Of a stretch of 64,000 nt of DNA, positions 29,849-39,924 are shown piece after piece. This DNA is from Candidatus Woesearchaeota archaeon (GTDB lineage Archaea > Nanobdellota > Nanobdellia > Woesearchaeales > ARS49), in assembly GCA_016215315.1 (NCBI GenBank), contig JACRKG010000006.1, positions 27,712 to 91,711 on the forward strand. Direction: 5' to 3'. Position 1 is the stretch's first letter, and each line of letters starts with the position of its first letter. The notes below the pieces were generated by a model. The model searched no databases. It saw only the letters and a list, made by a program, of their open reading frames with translations, and was not told where the DNA came from. Both the position numbers and the translations under genes were made by a program.

Positions 29849-31009
29849 ATGAGATATCGTAAGCAATTATGGCCTTTGTATGTTTCAGATATTTTTCTAA
29901 GTATTAGTTTTTATAGTCCTATTTTAATTTTATTTTTACTGAGTAAGAGTCTATCATTTCAAGATATAGGATTTTTATCCTTGGGAATATACACAACATC
30001 TCTTTTATTGGAATTCCCAACAGGCATTTTTGCTGATAAATACGGAAGAAAATCAAGCCTATTAATTTCAGTATTTTTGAGTTTTATCTCTATATTAATT
30101 TATATTTCATTCACATCCTATTGGTTATTATTTCTAGGGTATATTTTAATTGGTGCATCTTGGGCATTTAAATCGGGGGCAAGAGAAGCTTTAATTTATG
30201 ATACTTTAAAAGAAAAAAGATTACAAAGATATAATAGCAAAGTCCTGGGAGAATTAGATTTTATTAGTTCAATCACAATCATTAGCGCAATAATTGGACC
30301 ATTCATATATAATTATAGCAATATTCTCCCATTCGCATTAGACGCACTTATTGTTGGAGCGGGCTTTTTTATTTTATTTTTCTTAAGAGAACCAAAATAT
30401 AAAAAACATTCTGAAGAAGTACCTTTTTATGATTCATTTAAAAGAGGACTAAAAATAATCCTCAATAATTCAACCATTCTCTCATTATTTTTACTGTACC
30501 TCCCATTATTCTTTTTTGAAGAGAGTTGGTATATTACTCAACAACCCCTGTTGATTTCTCTCGGACTTCCTTTAATGTTGCTTGGTTTTTATTCTGCCTT
30601 TAATTCTGGAATTTTTGCAATAGGAGGAATATTTTTACCAAAATTATTGAACATATTTAGTCACAGGACTTTGTTATTCGGGGTCATAATACTCGAATGC
30701 ATAGTGTGGTTTGTCTTGGGAACAAATAATTTGTATGCAGTTATTATTTTCTCAAGTATTCTCTTACTAATGCATCAATTCTGGAACTATATCGATGCAG
30801 ACATCATTCATGAACACATACCCTCAAATATACGGGCCACAACACTCTCAGCAAGACAAGCAATAATCAGTTTTGTATGGATTTTTAATCCTTGGTTTAT
30901 GGGGTATTTATTAGACACATTTAACAGAAACTATTTATTTCCAATATTCGGAATTCTGATTCTCTTAATAGGAATTATTGTGTTTATTTCAAGAAGAAAA
31001 TACTTTTAA
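29849..31009 (+). CDS. MFS transporter
   Basis: About 12 TM-like segments; GIFADKYGRKSSLL motif. Confidence 0.85.
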   Translation: MRYRKQLWPLYVSDIFLSISFYSPILILFLLSKSLSFQDIGFLSLGIYTTSLLLEFPTGIFADKYGRKSSLLISVFLSFISILIYISFTSYWLLFLGYILIGASWAFKSGAREALIYDTLKEKRLQRYNSKVLGELDFISSITIISAIIGPFIYNYSNILPFALDALIVGAGFFILFFLREPKYKKHSEEVPFYDSFKRGLKIILNNSTILSLFLLYLPLFFFEESWYITQQPLLISLGLPLMLLGFYSAFNSGIFAIGGIFLPKLLNIFSHRTLLFGVIILECIVWFVLGTNNLYAVIIFSSILLLMHQFWNYIDADIIHEHIPSNIRATTLSARQAIISFVWIFNPWFMGYLLDTFNRNYLFPIFGILILLIGIIVFISRRKYF

Positions 31010-31305
31010 TACTCGTTTTCATATCTGAAGAACGTATCAGTCATTCTAACAACTAATAATTTTCGACACCGCCCGAAGTCATTCTAGCAAAGCACTAAGC
31101 AAATAACCTGCGGAAACTAAATAACATGTAATCTTGAAAATACACATTGCAGTATAAGAACATTTATATATACCTAAAAAGATATACTAATAAAGATATA
31201 CGAGAGGTCAGCGTTTCGTCGAAGTGTGTGTGTTTTTATTTTTTTTTATTTTTTCCTTTAAAGAAAATAGCACACCACATTAGGGGATTTAATAATTGCA
31301 TTGAT

Positions 31306-31348
31306 GTATACACAACTTAAGCAATTGGGATATACACAAATCAAGCAA
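31306..31348 (+). repeat. Short imperfect direct repeat upstream of the zinc-ribbon/AbrB gene
   Basis: GTATACACAACTTAAGCAA and ATATACACAAATCAAGCAA. Confidence 0.45.
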
Positions 31349-31420
31349 CCAGTTTATGCTTTTAAGTTATTGTTGATGTCTTTGTGTTGATGTATTTGGA
31401 TAAATTTAGGGGGAATAATA

Positions 31421-31753
31421 GTGGGAGATATTTGGGAGGAAAGTTTAGTTTGCACCAAGTGCAATAAGAAAACTGAAAAATTAGTTCTTAATAGAGATAA
31501 TTTTGATATACGCGTTTGGAAATGTAAAGACTGCAAAAAAACATGGCCACACCCTCTAGATGATAAAAAGTTTAGCGAATGGAAGGATATTAAAGATCAA
31601 GAATTCAAAGTAAAAATCAGAGAAGTAGGTAATAGCGCAGTTGTAAGCTTGCCTAGTGAAATTGCTTCATTCAAAGAACTAAAAATGGGCGAAGACGCCG
31701 TGTGGAAGTTTAAGAGTAGTAATGAGTTAATATTGAAGTTTAATTCTTCTTAG
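31421..31753 (+). CDS. Zinc-ribbon plus AbrB-like DNA-binding fusion
   Basis: CTKC/CKDC knuckles followed by FKVKIREVGNSAVVSLPSEI. Confidence 0.7.
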   Translation: MGDIWEESLVCTKCNKKTEKLVLNRDNFDIRVWKCKDCKKTWPHPLDDKKFSEWKDIKDQEFKVKIREVGNSAVVSLPSEIASFKELKMGEDAVWKFKSSNELILKFNSS

Positions 31754-31827
31754 TAGGATATTTTCTCATTTAAAAATGCAGTTTATAACTTTATAAATTA
31801 AAAGAGAATTAGCCTACAGAGAAGAGT

Positions 31828-32265
31828 ATGACAAATGGAGAATTAAGAATGACAAAAGATATTGAATCAAGAATTGATGAACTAAAAAAACAAGCGGGCA
31901 GGAAAAACATTGGGCAAAAAGCTTACTTGATTGCTAGAGAACTTGGAGAATCAAATAACCCAGGTTTAGATTTTGAAAATTCTAACAGACGCAGTAAAAA
32001 ATTCTTTGAAAATGGAAACTTAAGAGTGTCTTTTGGTGCTAACTGTGATGTTTTAGTTCAGTACAAAAGTGAAACCGTTTTTTACACAGATTTGAATTAC
32101 GAACTTAAATGCTATAAAACAGGTCATTGGGAAAGATTACTAAATAGATTTTATAATAAAGCCCGAGAAGCATCATTAGTTAGACAAGCTAAAGAAGAAA
32201 CAGAGCTTAAAGAAGCAAACGAACTAAAATTATCTGAAAAAGCTAAATGTTTTGGATTGGAATAA
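31828..32265 (+). CDS. Hypothetical protein
   Basis: ORF 145 aa. Confidence 0.6.
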   Translation: MTNGELRMTKDIESRIDELKKQAGRKNIGQKAYLIARELGESNNPGLDFENSNRRSKKFFENGNLRVSFGANCDVLVQYKSETVFYTDLNYELKCYKTGHWERLLNRFYNKAREASLVRQAKEETELKEANELKLSEKAKCFGLE

Positions 32266-32268
32266 AAA

Positions 32269-32610
32269 ATGGCCGCAAATGATGATATGACCCGCAGAAG
32301 AAAAGAGGACGAACTAATTGATTTGTTAAAAGCACAGGAGGGAAAATATATTGTCCTTTGTGATCAGGTATTAAAAATCGATGAAGTTCGAGGAGTGCAT
32401 GTCTGGTTCAGCAACAGAGTTCACGCCATGTCGGGTGACACAAATTTTTTGTCTTTCTGGAATTTTTCTCCTAATCATTTAGAAGCTGTTAAAAAGAAAG
32501 TTCAAGAAAATGATTACTGTAGAAAAGGAAAATTTGATTTGAACAGTCATTTGCCTTATCAAGTAATACCTGAAAAATATCAAGCAGAACTAAGTAATTT
32601 GTTTGATTGA
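32269..32610 (+). CDS. Hypothetical protein
   Basis: ORF 113 aa, tightly downstream. Confidence 0.6.
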   Translation: MAANDDMTRRRKEDELIDLLKAQEGKYIVLCDQVLKIDEVRGVHVWFSNRVHAMSGDTNFLSFWNFSPNHLEAVKKKVQENDYCRKGKFDLNSHLPYQVIPEKYQAELSNLFD

Positions 32611-32635
32611 ATCAAAATATTTGGAGGAAATAAAA

Positions 32636-32941
32636 ATGCAAGATAAAAAAACAATTGAAGACCATTTTAATGGTATTGATAAACACTTTAACAATGTGAG
32701 ATCTACTGTAAAAGCAGGTTTTATTGGTGCAGGAGTAGGCCTTGTTGTAGGAATTGCAGGAGGAATCTACTTAGGAGAAAGCATCAACGATTACGTTGAA
32801 GCACTCAAACAAGCACCTAAAGCAATACAATATGCAGTTGACGCAGGTTCAGCATTTTTATGCGGTAGTGCTGGTGCAGGAGTTGGCGCAGCAATAGGTC
32901 AACTTCCAGGACTGTACAGAATGTTTAAGGAATTCTTCTAA
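32636..32941 (+). CDS. Glycine-zipper-like membrane protein
   Basis: GGAGG SD before ATG 32636; Gly-rich TM segments GAGVGLVVGIAGGIYLG and GSAGAGVGAAIG. Confidence 0.65.
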   Translation: MQDKKTIEDHFNGIDKHFNNVRSTVKAGFIGAGVGLVVGIAGGIYLGESINDYVEALKQAPKAIQYAVDAGSAFLCGSAGAGVGAAIGQLPGLYRMFKEFF

Positions 32942-33033
32942 ATATTTTATTTTTTCTTCTTTTTTAATTTTCCACAAATTGCACAGCAATTTGTGTCATA
33001 AATAATTTAAATAAGCAGTATTCTGATCTCTCT

Positions 33034-33747
33034 ATGGCTGTAACAATAAACAATTTACCACTCGTTTACTTGGATAATCAGAAGAATAAAGTAGAAACTG
33101 ATGAAAAACAAAGATGGGAGAGAGAATTTAGAAAATCGCTTTCTTTTATTTCTCAAGATTATGTTGCTCACTTTTTGAATCTTTATCACATTGCTAAATC
33201 AAGAAGTCAGCCTTTTCCTGATTGGGATTTTAATAAAATGACCATTCCAGAAATATTTGAGAAAGAGTTTAATAACATGTTCGAGCAGTATACTGTTGAA
33301 AGATATACCGGACTTCAAGAACAAGATATTACTTTTAGAAAAGAAATAATTCCATTCAAAATTGAAGTAAGAGGAAAATACAAAACAACAGCAAGCCCTG
33401 TAGAATTAGAAGTTATATTAAACACTGAATGGAAAGAAGTAAGCTTAGTGCCATCAATAAAATTTGTAAGAGATAGTAAAGAAGTAGATATTGCTTGCTT
33501 AATAAATATGCTTAACCTAAGTACTTTAGGTGTCAAAATGAATATTTTATCTGATGGTTTGGCTAAAAACTTTAATTGGAATTATAAAAATACCAAAAAT
33601 GGATTTCAAGGAGATGCTGTTTTTGAGCACAGACGTTATCTTGGAGAAACATTCACTAAATATGACATTCCTACAAAAATCGATGTTGTAAAAGAAGGAG
33701 AAAAAATTAAGTTCACTGCTAAATTCAAAGGACTTACTTGGAGTTAA
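33034..33747 (+). CDS. Hypothetical protein
   Basis: ORF 237 aa. Confidence 0.6.
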   Translation: MAVTINNLPLVYLDNQKNKVETDEKQRWEREFRKSLSFISQDYVAHFLNLYHIAKSRSQPFPDWDFNKMTIPEIFEKEFNNMFEQYTVERYTGLQEQDITFRKEIIPFKIEVRGKYKTTASPVELEVILNTEWKEVSLVPSIKFVRDSKEVDIACLINMLNLSTLGVKMNILSDGLAKNFNWNYKNTKNGFQGDAVFEHRRYLGETFTKYDIPTKIDVVKEGEKIKFTAKFKGLTWS

Positions 33748-33788
33748 AATTTAAGCTTCGCTCAAATTTTAACAAAACTAAAAAAATA

Positions 33789-35084
33789 TCATTTAAAGTT
33801 CAAATCAACCTTCTCAACTTTAACTTCACCGTATTTTTTGAATTCTTCTATAATTCCATCAAGATGAGCCGCTCCTACCCTCATTAAGCAAACTTTTCTA
33901 GGATCTTCAGTTATGTGTTCTAAAGCATTTTTTGCCATCAATTCATTTCTTTTGTTAAGAATTCCGCTAAAAACTAAACCAATAGGTAATTTCAGGACGT
34001 ATTTTGGGAAAGAAAAATACCTTGCAGGAGCGATAAAGAAATAAAGAGTCGGAGCAGCTGCTAAAGAAGTAACTCCTAAAGCTCCCAAACCAAGATAAGA
34101 AAGATCGCTTATTCCTTCTCTACCATCTGTGAATGTTTCAGTAATTTTTCCTTCGGAAAAATTGTTTTCTTCAGTCTTGTTTTCTTTAACTGCTTCTTTT
34201 TTGAATTTGGTAGATTCTTCATTGGCTTTTCTAACTGCAGGTTTTTCCAAAAAAATTACTTGTATTCCTTTATCATAACAAATTTCTGAAGGAGAATAAT
34301 AAACGTAACCACTTCCTAAAGCCATAACAACATAAGACATTCCCAGAGCAGTTTCACAAACATCCCTCCAACCCAATCCCGAAGGCAGTCTTACATTTTT
34401 TAAATCTTCAACAGTTGGAGGCCCAGATCTATCAACTCCCTCACTTAATAACAAAGAAATATCTTTTTGTTCGATTAATTTTGTGGCATAAACTGATGAA
34501 CTATAATTGTATAAGTGCAATTCTCCCAATAAATAAAATTCGTAAGTTTTTCCTTCCTTTTCCAAAGAAATTTTTTGCACTTCAACATTTATTAAGTTAG
34601 GATTGTACTGTTTTATCCCTTTATTATTAGAAACATAAAAATGTCCTAAAGCCAAACTACCAATCAATGTGTAAGCACAAGCATATTTTGCAATTTTCCT
34701 AGGCAAATTTCTAAACTTATTAACAAATCTAGACAAGAACGACTCTTTTTCAACAACTTTTTTATTTTTTCTAAAATGATTTTCATAAACGTAAGAAGCA
34801 GTATTAGTTCCTAAAGCAGTTAAACCTAGTGGAGGGCAAAAGAAAAGAGAACCCATAACAAAAACTTGAACACTGCCATTAGTTGTTGCAGTAATTACTT
34901 CTTCTAAAAATGTAGGATTTCTAGAAGATAATGCTTCTCTTTTTAATCTTTTAGCTGTAGGAAACCTAAAAACATCAATAGCACTTCTGTATAAAGAATT
35001 AGCAATATATTTAGAATAATGAACTGTTTTTTCTTTAAACCCCTCACCTGTATTGCTCTTTTTTAATAAGTCTTCAAGAGACAT
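33789..35084 (-). CDS. TraB/TIKI-like membrane protein
   Basis: LLGELHLYN, LLLSEGVD, RNELMAKNALEHI and VGAAHLDGI. Confidence 0.6.
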   Translation of the reverse strand: MSLEDLLKKSNTGEGFKEKTVHYSKYIANSLYRSAIDVFRFPTAKRLKREALSSRNPTFLEEVITATTNGSVQVFVMGSLFFCPPLGLTALGTNTASYVYENHFRKNKKVVEKESFLSRFVNKFRNLPRKIAKYACAYTLIGSLALGHFYVSNNKGIKQYNPNLINVEVQKISLEKEGKTYEFYLLGELHLYNYSSSVYATKLIEQKDISLLLSEGVDRSGPPTVEDLKNVRLPSGLGWRDVCETALGMSYVVMALGSGYVYYSPSEICYDKGIQVIFLEKPAVRKANEESTKFKKEAVKENKTEENNFSEGKITETFTDGREGISDLSYLGLGALGVTSLAAAPTLYFFIAPARYFSFPKYVLKLPIGLVFSGILNKRNELMAKNALEHITEDPRKVCLMRVGAAHLDGIIEEFKKYGEVKVEKVDLNFK

Positions 35085-35291
35085 TAGAAAAATACCGATT
35101 TTACGGTTTTATAAATATACTGACACAAACTAGTTTGTAGTTTATTGTTCACAGTTGGTGGCCTGAAAGCTTTTAGTCCCTTTGATGACCGGTAACATAT
35201 ATGACACCTCAGATACCTTGATTGCCGGCTGGCAAGTTTTTGCCGGCCGTGATTAGAAATCTTTTTAAACCCGTTCATTTTATTCGAGAGT

Positions 35292-35852
35292 ATGGGTGAT
35301 AAAAATATCAGTGAAGAAAAGCCAGCAGTGCTTCATGGACAACCTTGTCCTATATGTAATAAGAACACTTTAAGCCTAACTGAACTAACTAGGGATGTTC
35401 CTTTTTTTGGCAAAGTATACTTATTCTCAATGAGTTGCACTTCATGCAAGTATCACAAAGGTGATGTTGAAGCTGATGAAAAACACGATCCTACAAGGTA
35501 TACTTTTGAAGTAACAAGCAAAGCAGATTTAGATGTTAGAATCGTTAAAAGTTCTGAAGCAACAGTAAAAATACCTCACGTTGCAAACATAGAACCTGGA
35601 CCCGCAAGTGATGGTTTCGTAAGCAATGTTGAAGGCTTAATCAACAGAGTTAAAAAACAAGTAGAAACTTTAAGAGATAGCGCAGAAGAAAAAAGCGACA
35701 GAAAAAAAGCAAAGAATTTAATAAAAAAAATCGACAACGTCCTAATGGGTTCTGAACACTTAAAAATAATAATTGAAGATCCTTCAGGTAATTCTGCAAT
35801 AATCAGTGATAAAGCTGAGAAAGTGAAAATTAAAGGAAAGAAAGAAGAGTAA
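35292..35852 (+). CDS. ZPR1-type zinc finger protein
   Basis: CPICNKNTLSLTEL...CTSCKYHKGDVE; SSEATVKIPHV...EPGPASDGFVSNVEGLI. Confidence 0.85.
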   Translation: MGDKNISEEKPAVLHGQPCPICNKNTLSLTELTRDVPFFGKVYLFSMSCTSCKYHKGDVEADEKHDPTRYTFEVTSKADLDVRIVKSSEATVKIPHVANIEPGPASDGFVSNVEGLINRVKKQVETLRDSAEEKSDRKKAKNLIKKIDNVLMGSEHLKIIIEDPSGNSAIISDKAEKVKIKGKKEE

Positions 35853-35984
35853 AATAGTTTGGAGTTCAGGGTTTGGAGTTTGTAGTAAATGTTTGCAGGA
35901 AAGTAATAATAGAATTTCTATTTAAAACTCTTTCTGGAAAAGCTTTTAAAAAGCCCAATTCAAGAAATAGTTTAGTGAACAAAA

Positions 35985-36317
35985 ATGAAACTACCAAAAA
36001 TAAGCATGCCTAAAATTGGTTTACCAAAAATCAGTATGCCTAAGATAAGTATGCCACGAATGCCGCATGTTAGCGAAGCTTACAATGCAGGAATTGCTAG
36101 AAGTGATTTAGCATTCAGATTAAATTATGCAAGACAAGAATCTGAAGAAGACAAACAAAAAAAAGAAGATCTTTCTGCAAAACTAGCTCAAAATGAAGAA
36201 AGCAGAAAAAATTACAATTTCTTAGAAAAAGCAGTATACGATTTTGGTTACACTGTAATGAATACACAAATTAGAAGTATAGAAAAAGGAATGAATAAAA
36301 CAAGAAGAACAAACTAG
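35985..36317 (+). CDS. Hypothetical protein with KISMPKI repeat N-terminus
   Basis: MKLPKISMPKIGLPKISMPKISMPRMPH. Confidence 0.6.
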   Translation: MKLPKISMPKIGLPKISMPKISMPRMPHVSEAYNAGIARSDLAFRLNYARQESEEDKQKKEDLSAKLAQNEESRKNYNFLEKAVYDFGYTVMNTQIRSIEKGMNKTRRTN

Positions 36318-36341
36318 TTCATAGTTTGCAGTAAATAATTT

Positions 36342-36501
36342 GTTAACAACTTTAATTCTTTCTTTCAGTTTTTTTGATTTTCCCCTAGCCGAACGCTCGA
36401 TTTGTGTGCTTGAATTTTTTCTTTGCCGGCCTTTGCGTTCGGAACACTTTGTCAACGCTAGCGCGTTGAAAATCGATAAAAGAATAACTCTTTAAGTGCA
36501 C
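36342..36501 (-). ncRNA. Structured intergenic element E2
   Basis: Stems CCGAACGC/GCGTTCGG (36389/36435) and TCAACGC/GCGTTGA (36452/36463); GTGTGC (minus GCACAC); flank TTGTTAACAA. Confidence 0.55.
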
Positions 36502-36555
36502 AAAAAATCTTCCGATTACTAGTAATATTTACGAAGTCAAGCGGTGCCTTTATTA

Positions 36556-36647
36556 TTTTCTCGGTTTTTGTGGATTCATGATGCTGCCTCCAAAATCATT
36601 AAAGAACTGATCATGCACACAATTCGCGGAGGCCTGAGCTGAGAAAA
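36556..36647 (+). ncRNA. Structured intergenic element E3
   Basis: Stem GCCTCC/GGAGGC enclosing AAAATCATTAAAGAACTGATCATGCACACAATTC; outer TTTTCTC/GAGAAAA. Confidence 0.5.
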
Positions 36648-36681
36648 TTCAAAATTATAAAAAAGAATATCTGGCGTGATA

Positions 36682-37161
36682 TCAAGGTTGAATTATCACA
36701 CCATAATGATTTGTTCCCACATATTTTCTTCTTATTCTCCACAAATCTCTGAAATTTGAGTATAATTGTTTCTCTTTTGTCAATCGCAGAGGATCATTCA
36801 CCCACAATATGTTAGGATCTGTTTCATAACCACGCACAACAAGCACATGTCTCGCACCCCTTACATTTGCCCTAATTACCACTAGAAGCGGAGAACCTTT
36901 ATCTATTAATTTTATTATTCCTTCTAATCCAATATTTTCTTTAGCTCTGACAGAAAAGCCCTGATCTCTTGCACATTTAACAATTTCTTCGCAACTTTTT
37001 ACACCTGACTCTTTAATATCATAGCCAAACCAAGAAGCAATATTTTCTTGAGAAACTTTATTTCCATAGTATTCAAATATCATTGAAAGACTTGCAGGAA
37101 CACAATAATTAGTAATCTGCTTAATTTTAGGAACATCAAGAACAACCTTCACCATCTGCAA
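36682..37161 (-). CDS. C39-like papain-fold peptidase
   Basis: QITNYCVPASLSMIFEYYG ... GARHVLVVRGYE ... VNDP. Confidence 0.75.
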   Translation of the reverse strand: MQMVKVVLDVPKIKQITNYCVPASLSMIFEYYGNKVSQENIASWFGYDIKESGVKSCEEIVKCARDQGFSVRAKENIGLEGIIKLIDKGSPLLVVIRANVRGARHVLVVRGYETDPNILWVNDPLRLTKEKQLYSNFRDLWRIRRKYVGTNHYGVIIQP

Positions 37162-37163
37162 AC

Positions 37164-38825
37164 CTACTGCACTAGCATATCTTCGTATTGTGCTGCCCAG
37201 CCTAGACGTTGTGATTTTTCTAATCTGATTACTGCAACTTCCGGTCTCGGTCTTTTTTGTATGACATCAGTTAATAATGTTAGTGCGTTGTTGTTTACTC
37301 CAACGTGATCATTATCTATTTGGTTGACATCACCCATTGCTATGTTTTTTGATCCGTGATCTAACCTGCTAATGTATAATTTTGCTAATGCTCTGTTGCC
37401 GTTCTGTAATTCATCAATTACAGTAATCATATCACCCAAACTTCTTCCTCTTAAGAACGCAGTTGCTTCAGTTCTTAAAAGACCGTTGCTTTTTAAGTGT
37501 TGCAAGAAATCAAGCCCTGAACTGTATTTTTCAGTCATTTCTTTAATTTCGTCATAAAACGGAGTTAAGTAAGGTTCTATTTTTTCATCTAAATTACCAG
37601 GTAAGAAACCGTAGTCCATTGATGCAATTTCGGGTTTTAAAATCAATAAACCTTTTTTGAAATCTTTTTTTTTCATGACATCGTTTTTTCCGAAGTGATT
37701 TCTTTCTTGTAACATTTCTAACATTTTATCTTCTCTAAGTAAAAGATGCAATGCTCCTGCCATCGCCAATCTAGTTTTTCCAGTCCCAGATCTTCCGTTA
37801 ACAACAATAAAATGAATGTTTGGATTTATCAAGTATTCCATATAGAATAACTGGTAAACATCTCTAGGTTGAGTATCGAAGAAAGTTTTTAAGAAAAAAT
37901 TCTGAGAAAATAATTCATTCTTTTTATTTTTTTGATCCCCATCCTGACTTTTATAATTCAAAGCGCCTATTGCGTACTTTAAACATTCTAATCTATTCTG
38001 TTCTGCATTGAAAACTGTTGGAAGGTAATCATTAGTTTTGTCCTTATCAATTAATATTATTCCTTGATTCCAAATAAATTTTTTATCAAAAGCTTTTCCT
38101 TGCTTTTCTTGATCTGTCTTTAAATCATTAAGCAATAAGTATCTTTCCAACCCACTGCCGCTTTTTAAGAATTTATCTAACAATTCTCGACTTACAAAAT
38201 ATTCATTAACTCCAGAATAAATTTGTTCTTTATCTTTAACGGGAACCTTGCCCATTCTTAATGGCTCGACAGGTATTCCTTGACTTGAAGCCTTAGCCAT
38301 CATTCCTGCATCTTCAGTTGAAAGTCTTACTTCATAACCTGACAATTTCTTTTTTATCTGCATGATTTGTTCAATTATTTGATCATCAGCATCTTCTTTT
38401 GAATGAATGGGTTTATATTCTGCTCCAGACCAAGAAAATTTTCCTCCATTATCAAAAGAAGGTTTTGCGCCCACTTTTAATGCTTCATCTGGACTGTGAT
38501 ATAACTTATCTTCAAGAATTAAATCACGGATTATTCTTCTAGCTTCTCTTGCAGGAACTGCTACCGAAGGATCTTTTTTATTTTGAGCGTGTTTATCAAT
38601 TTCATAAAGTACGGGTGTAGGTAAAACAACACAATTACCTCCTTCGCCTAACTTTATTAAGCATTTAGGATTGTCAATTATTGAGTTAGTATCAACAAAC
38701 CAAATTTTTGGTTTTTCAGCAAAAACACCTGTTTTTGCTTTTTCAGAACCTTCTCCTAAACTATCGAGACCCGTAGTTAATTCTTCCAAAGCATTAAAGG
38801 AACTTTTTCCATCATCGTCTCCCAT
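37164..38825 (-). CDS. PIN-PhoH fusion ATPase/RNase (PhoH2-like)
   Basis: PIN motif WFVDTNSIIDNPK; Walker A VVNGRSGTGKTRLAMAGALHLL; Walker B MITVIDELQN. Confidence 0.9.
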   Translation of the reverse strand: MGDDDGKSSFNALEELTTGLDSLGEGSEKAKTGVFAEKPKIWFVDTNSIIDNPKCLIKLGEGGNCVVLPTPVLYEIDKHAQNKKDPSVAVPAREARRIIRDLILEDKLYHSPDEALKVGAKPSFDNGGKFSWSGAEYKPIHSKEDADDQIIEQIMQIKKKLSGYEVRLSTEDAGMMAKASSQGIPVEPLRMGKVPVKDKEQIYSGVNEYFVSRELLDKFLKSGSGLERYLLLNDLKTDQEKQGKAFDKKFIWNQGIILIDKDKTNDYLPTVFNAEQNRLECLKYAIGALNYKSQDGDQKNKKNELFSQNFFLKTFFDTQPRDVYQLFYMEYLINPNIHFIVVNGRSGTGKTRLAMAGALHLLLREDKMLEMLQERNHFGKNDVMKKKDFKKGLLILKPEIASMDYGFLPGNLDEKIEPYLTPFYDEIKEMTEKYSSGLDFLQHLKSNGLLRTEATAFLRGRSLGDMITVIDELQNGNRALAKLYISRLDHGSKNIAMGDVNQIDNDHVGVNNNALTLLTDVIQKRPRPEVAVIRLEKSQRLGWAAQYEDMLVQ

Positions 38826-38874
38826 TTTGTTTTTTTAAAAACCTCCTCGTTTATAAATTTTTGCAGAGCAAAAA

Positions 38875-39732
38875 TTAAAAACACATATTTTCAGCAAAAT
38901 CTTTTCTTAACTTCTTAACCACGTTCAATTCAATTTGCCTGATTCTTTCTCTAGATAATTTTACTTTTTCTGCAACTTCTTGCAACGTATAAGGCTCTTT
39001 ACCTCCTAAACCATATCTTAAAGTAATTACTTGCCTGTCTCTCAAATCTAGCCCGGCCAAACATTTTTTTAATTTCTCAAGTTCTAAAGTTCTGTTCACA
39101 GTTTCTTCAGGCCTTTCATAATCTGAAGGTATTAGATCAGAAACAACTGTATCAGTATCATTCGCAGGCATGTCTAAAGAAACAACAACATCTAAAGTGC
39201 GAGCTGCTTTTTTAAGATTTTCTTTTTGAATATCACTGAAATATTTTCCAGTTTTATCTTTTGTTACATCTAGAGCTTCATCAAAAGAAAACTCTCTTTC
39301 TGTTTCATAATCCATTCTTCTCTTTTGATTTCTAACTTTAGTCAGAGAATCATACATGTTAGAATTAACTCTCACTGTTCTTGATTTATCAATTATCGAC
39401 CTAACTATGCTTTGTTTAACCCACCATGTCGCATAAGTGGAAAATTTATATCCTTTTTCAGAATCGAACTTTTCAATTGCTCTCAACAAACCAGTGTTTC
39501 CTTCTTGAATTAAGTCAACAAAACTAATTCCTTTACCAACGTAACGTTTTGCGATGCTGACAACTAATTTCCAGTTGTGATTAAAAAAAACCGATTCTGT
39601 TTCTTTATATTTATCATGCAATTCTTTGACAGCTTTCTGCTTTTCTTTAATACTTTTTAAACTATAATTTTTAGCCAAGAAAAACTCCGTAAATTTAGCA
39701 TAATCTTTAAAGTTAAATTTAAAATTTATCAA
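38875..39732 (-). CDS. Sigma-70 family RNA polymerase sigma factor (bacterial type)
   Basis: Region 2 LVVSIAKRYVGKGISFVDLIQEGNTGLLRAIEKFDSEKGYKFSTYATWWVKQSIVRSI; region 4 LRDRQVITLRYGLGGKEPYTLQEVAEKVKLSRERIRQIE. Confidence 0.95.
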   Translation of the reverse strand: MINFKFNFKDYAKFTEFFLAKNYSLKSIKEKQKAVKELHDKYKETESVFFNHNWKLVVSIAKRYVGKGISFVDLIQEGNTGLLRAIEKFDSEKGYKFSTYATWWVKQSIVRSIIDKSRTVRVNSNMYDSLTKVRNQKRRMDYETEREFSFDEALDVTKDKTGKYFSDIQKENLKKAARTLDVVVSLDMPANDTDTVVSDLIPSDYERPEETVNRTLELEKLKKCLAGLDLRDRQVITLRYGLGGKEPYTLQEVAEKVKLSRERIRQIELNVVKKLRKDFAENMCF

Positions 39733-39924
39733 ACAAGCAGCATACTCTGCTCTCGCTTTATTAACATAATATTCAGACTTATACTGTTTGATGTCTTGAT
39801 ATAATTTTTCTCGCTTTACAACTAATTCTTGGAGAAAAAAAGCATTTCTTTTGCGATTTCCATCTAAGTCATTTTGATATTTTTCAATCAGATCTGCTAA
39901 ATAATCTTGTGTTTCAGAATGTAT

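Noticed and set aside
35084-35278. 64-aa minus ORF
   Set aside because: Lies over an R1 repeat and a hairpin in an intergenic region; no RBS or motif.
36222-36455. 77-aa minus ORF
   Set aside because: Covers structured element E2, with no protein signature.
36389-36501. tRNA, SRP RNA, RNase P RNA or H/ACA assignment for the E elements
   Set aside because: No T-loop GGTTCRA motif, no SRP/RNase P core, and no clear ACA box or kink-turn at expected positions; left as unassigned.
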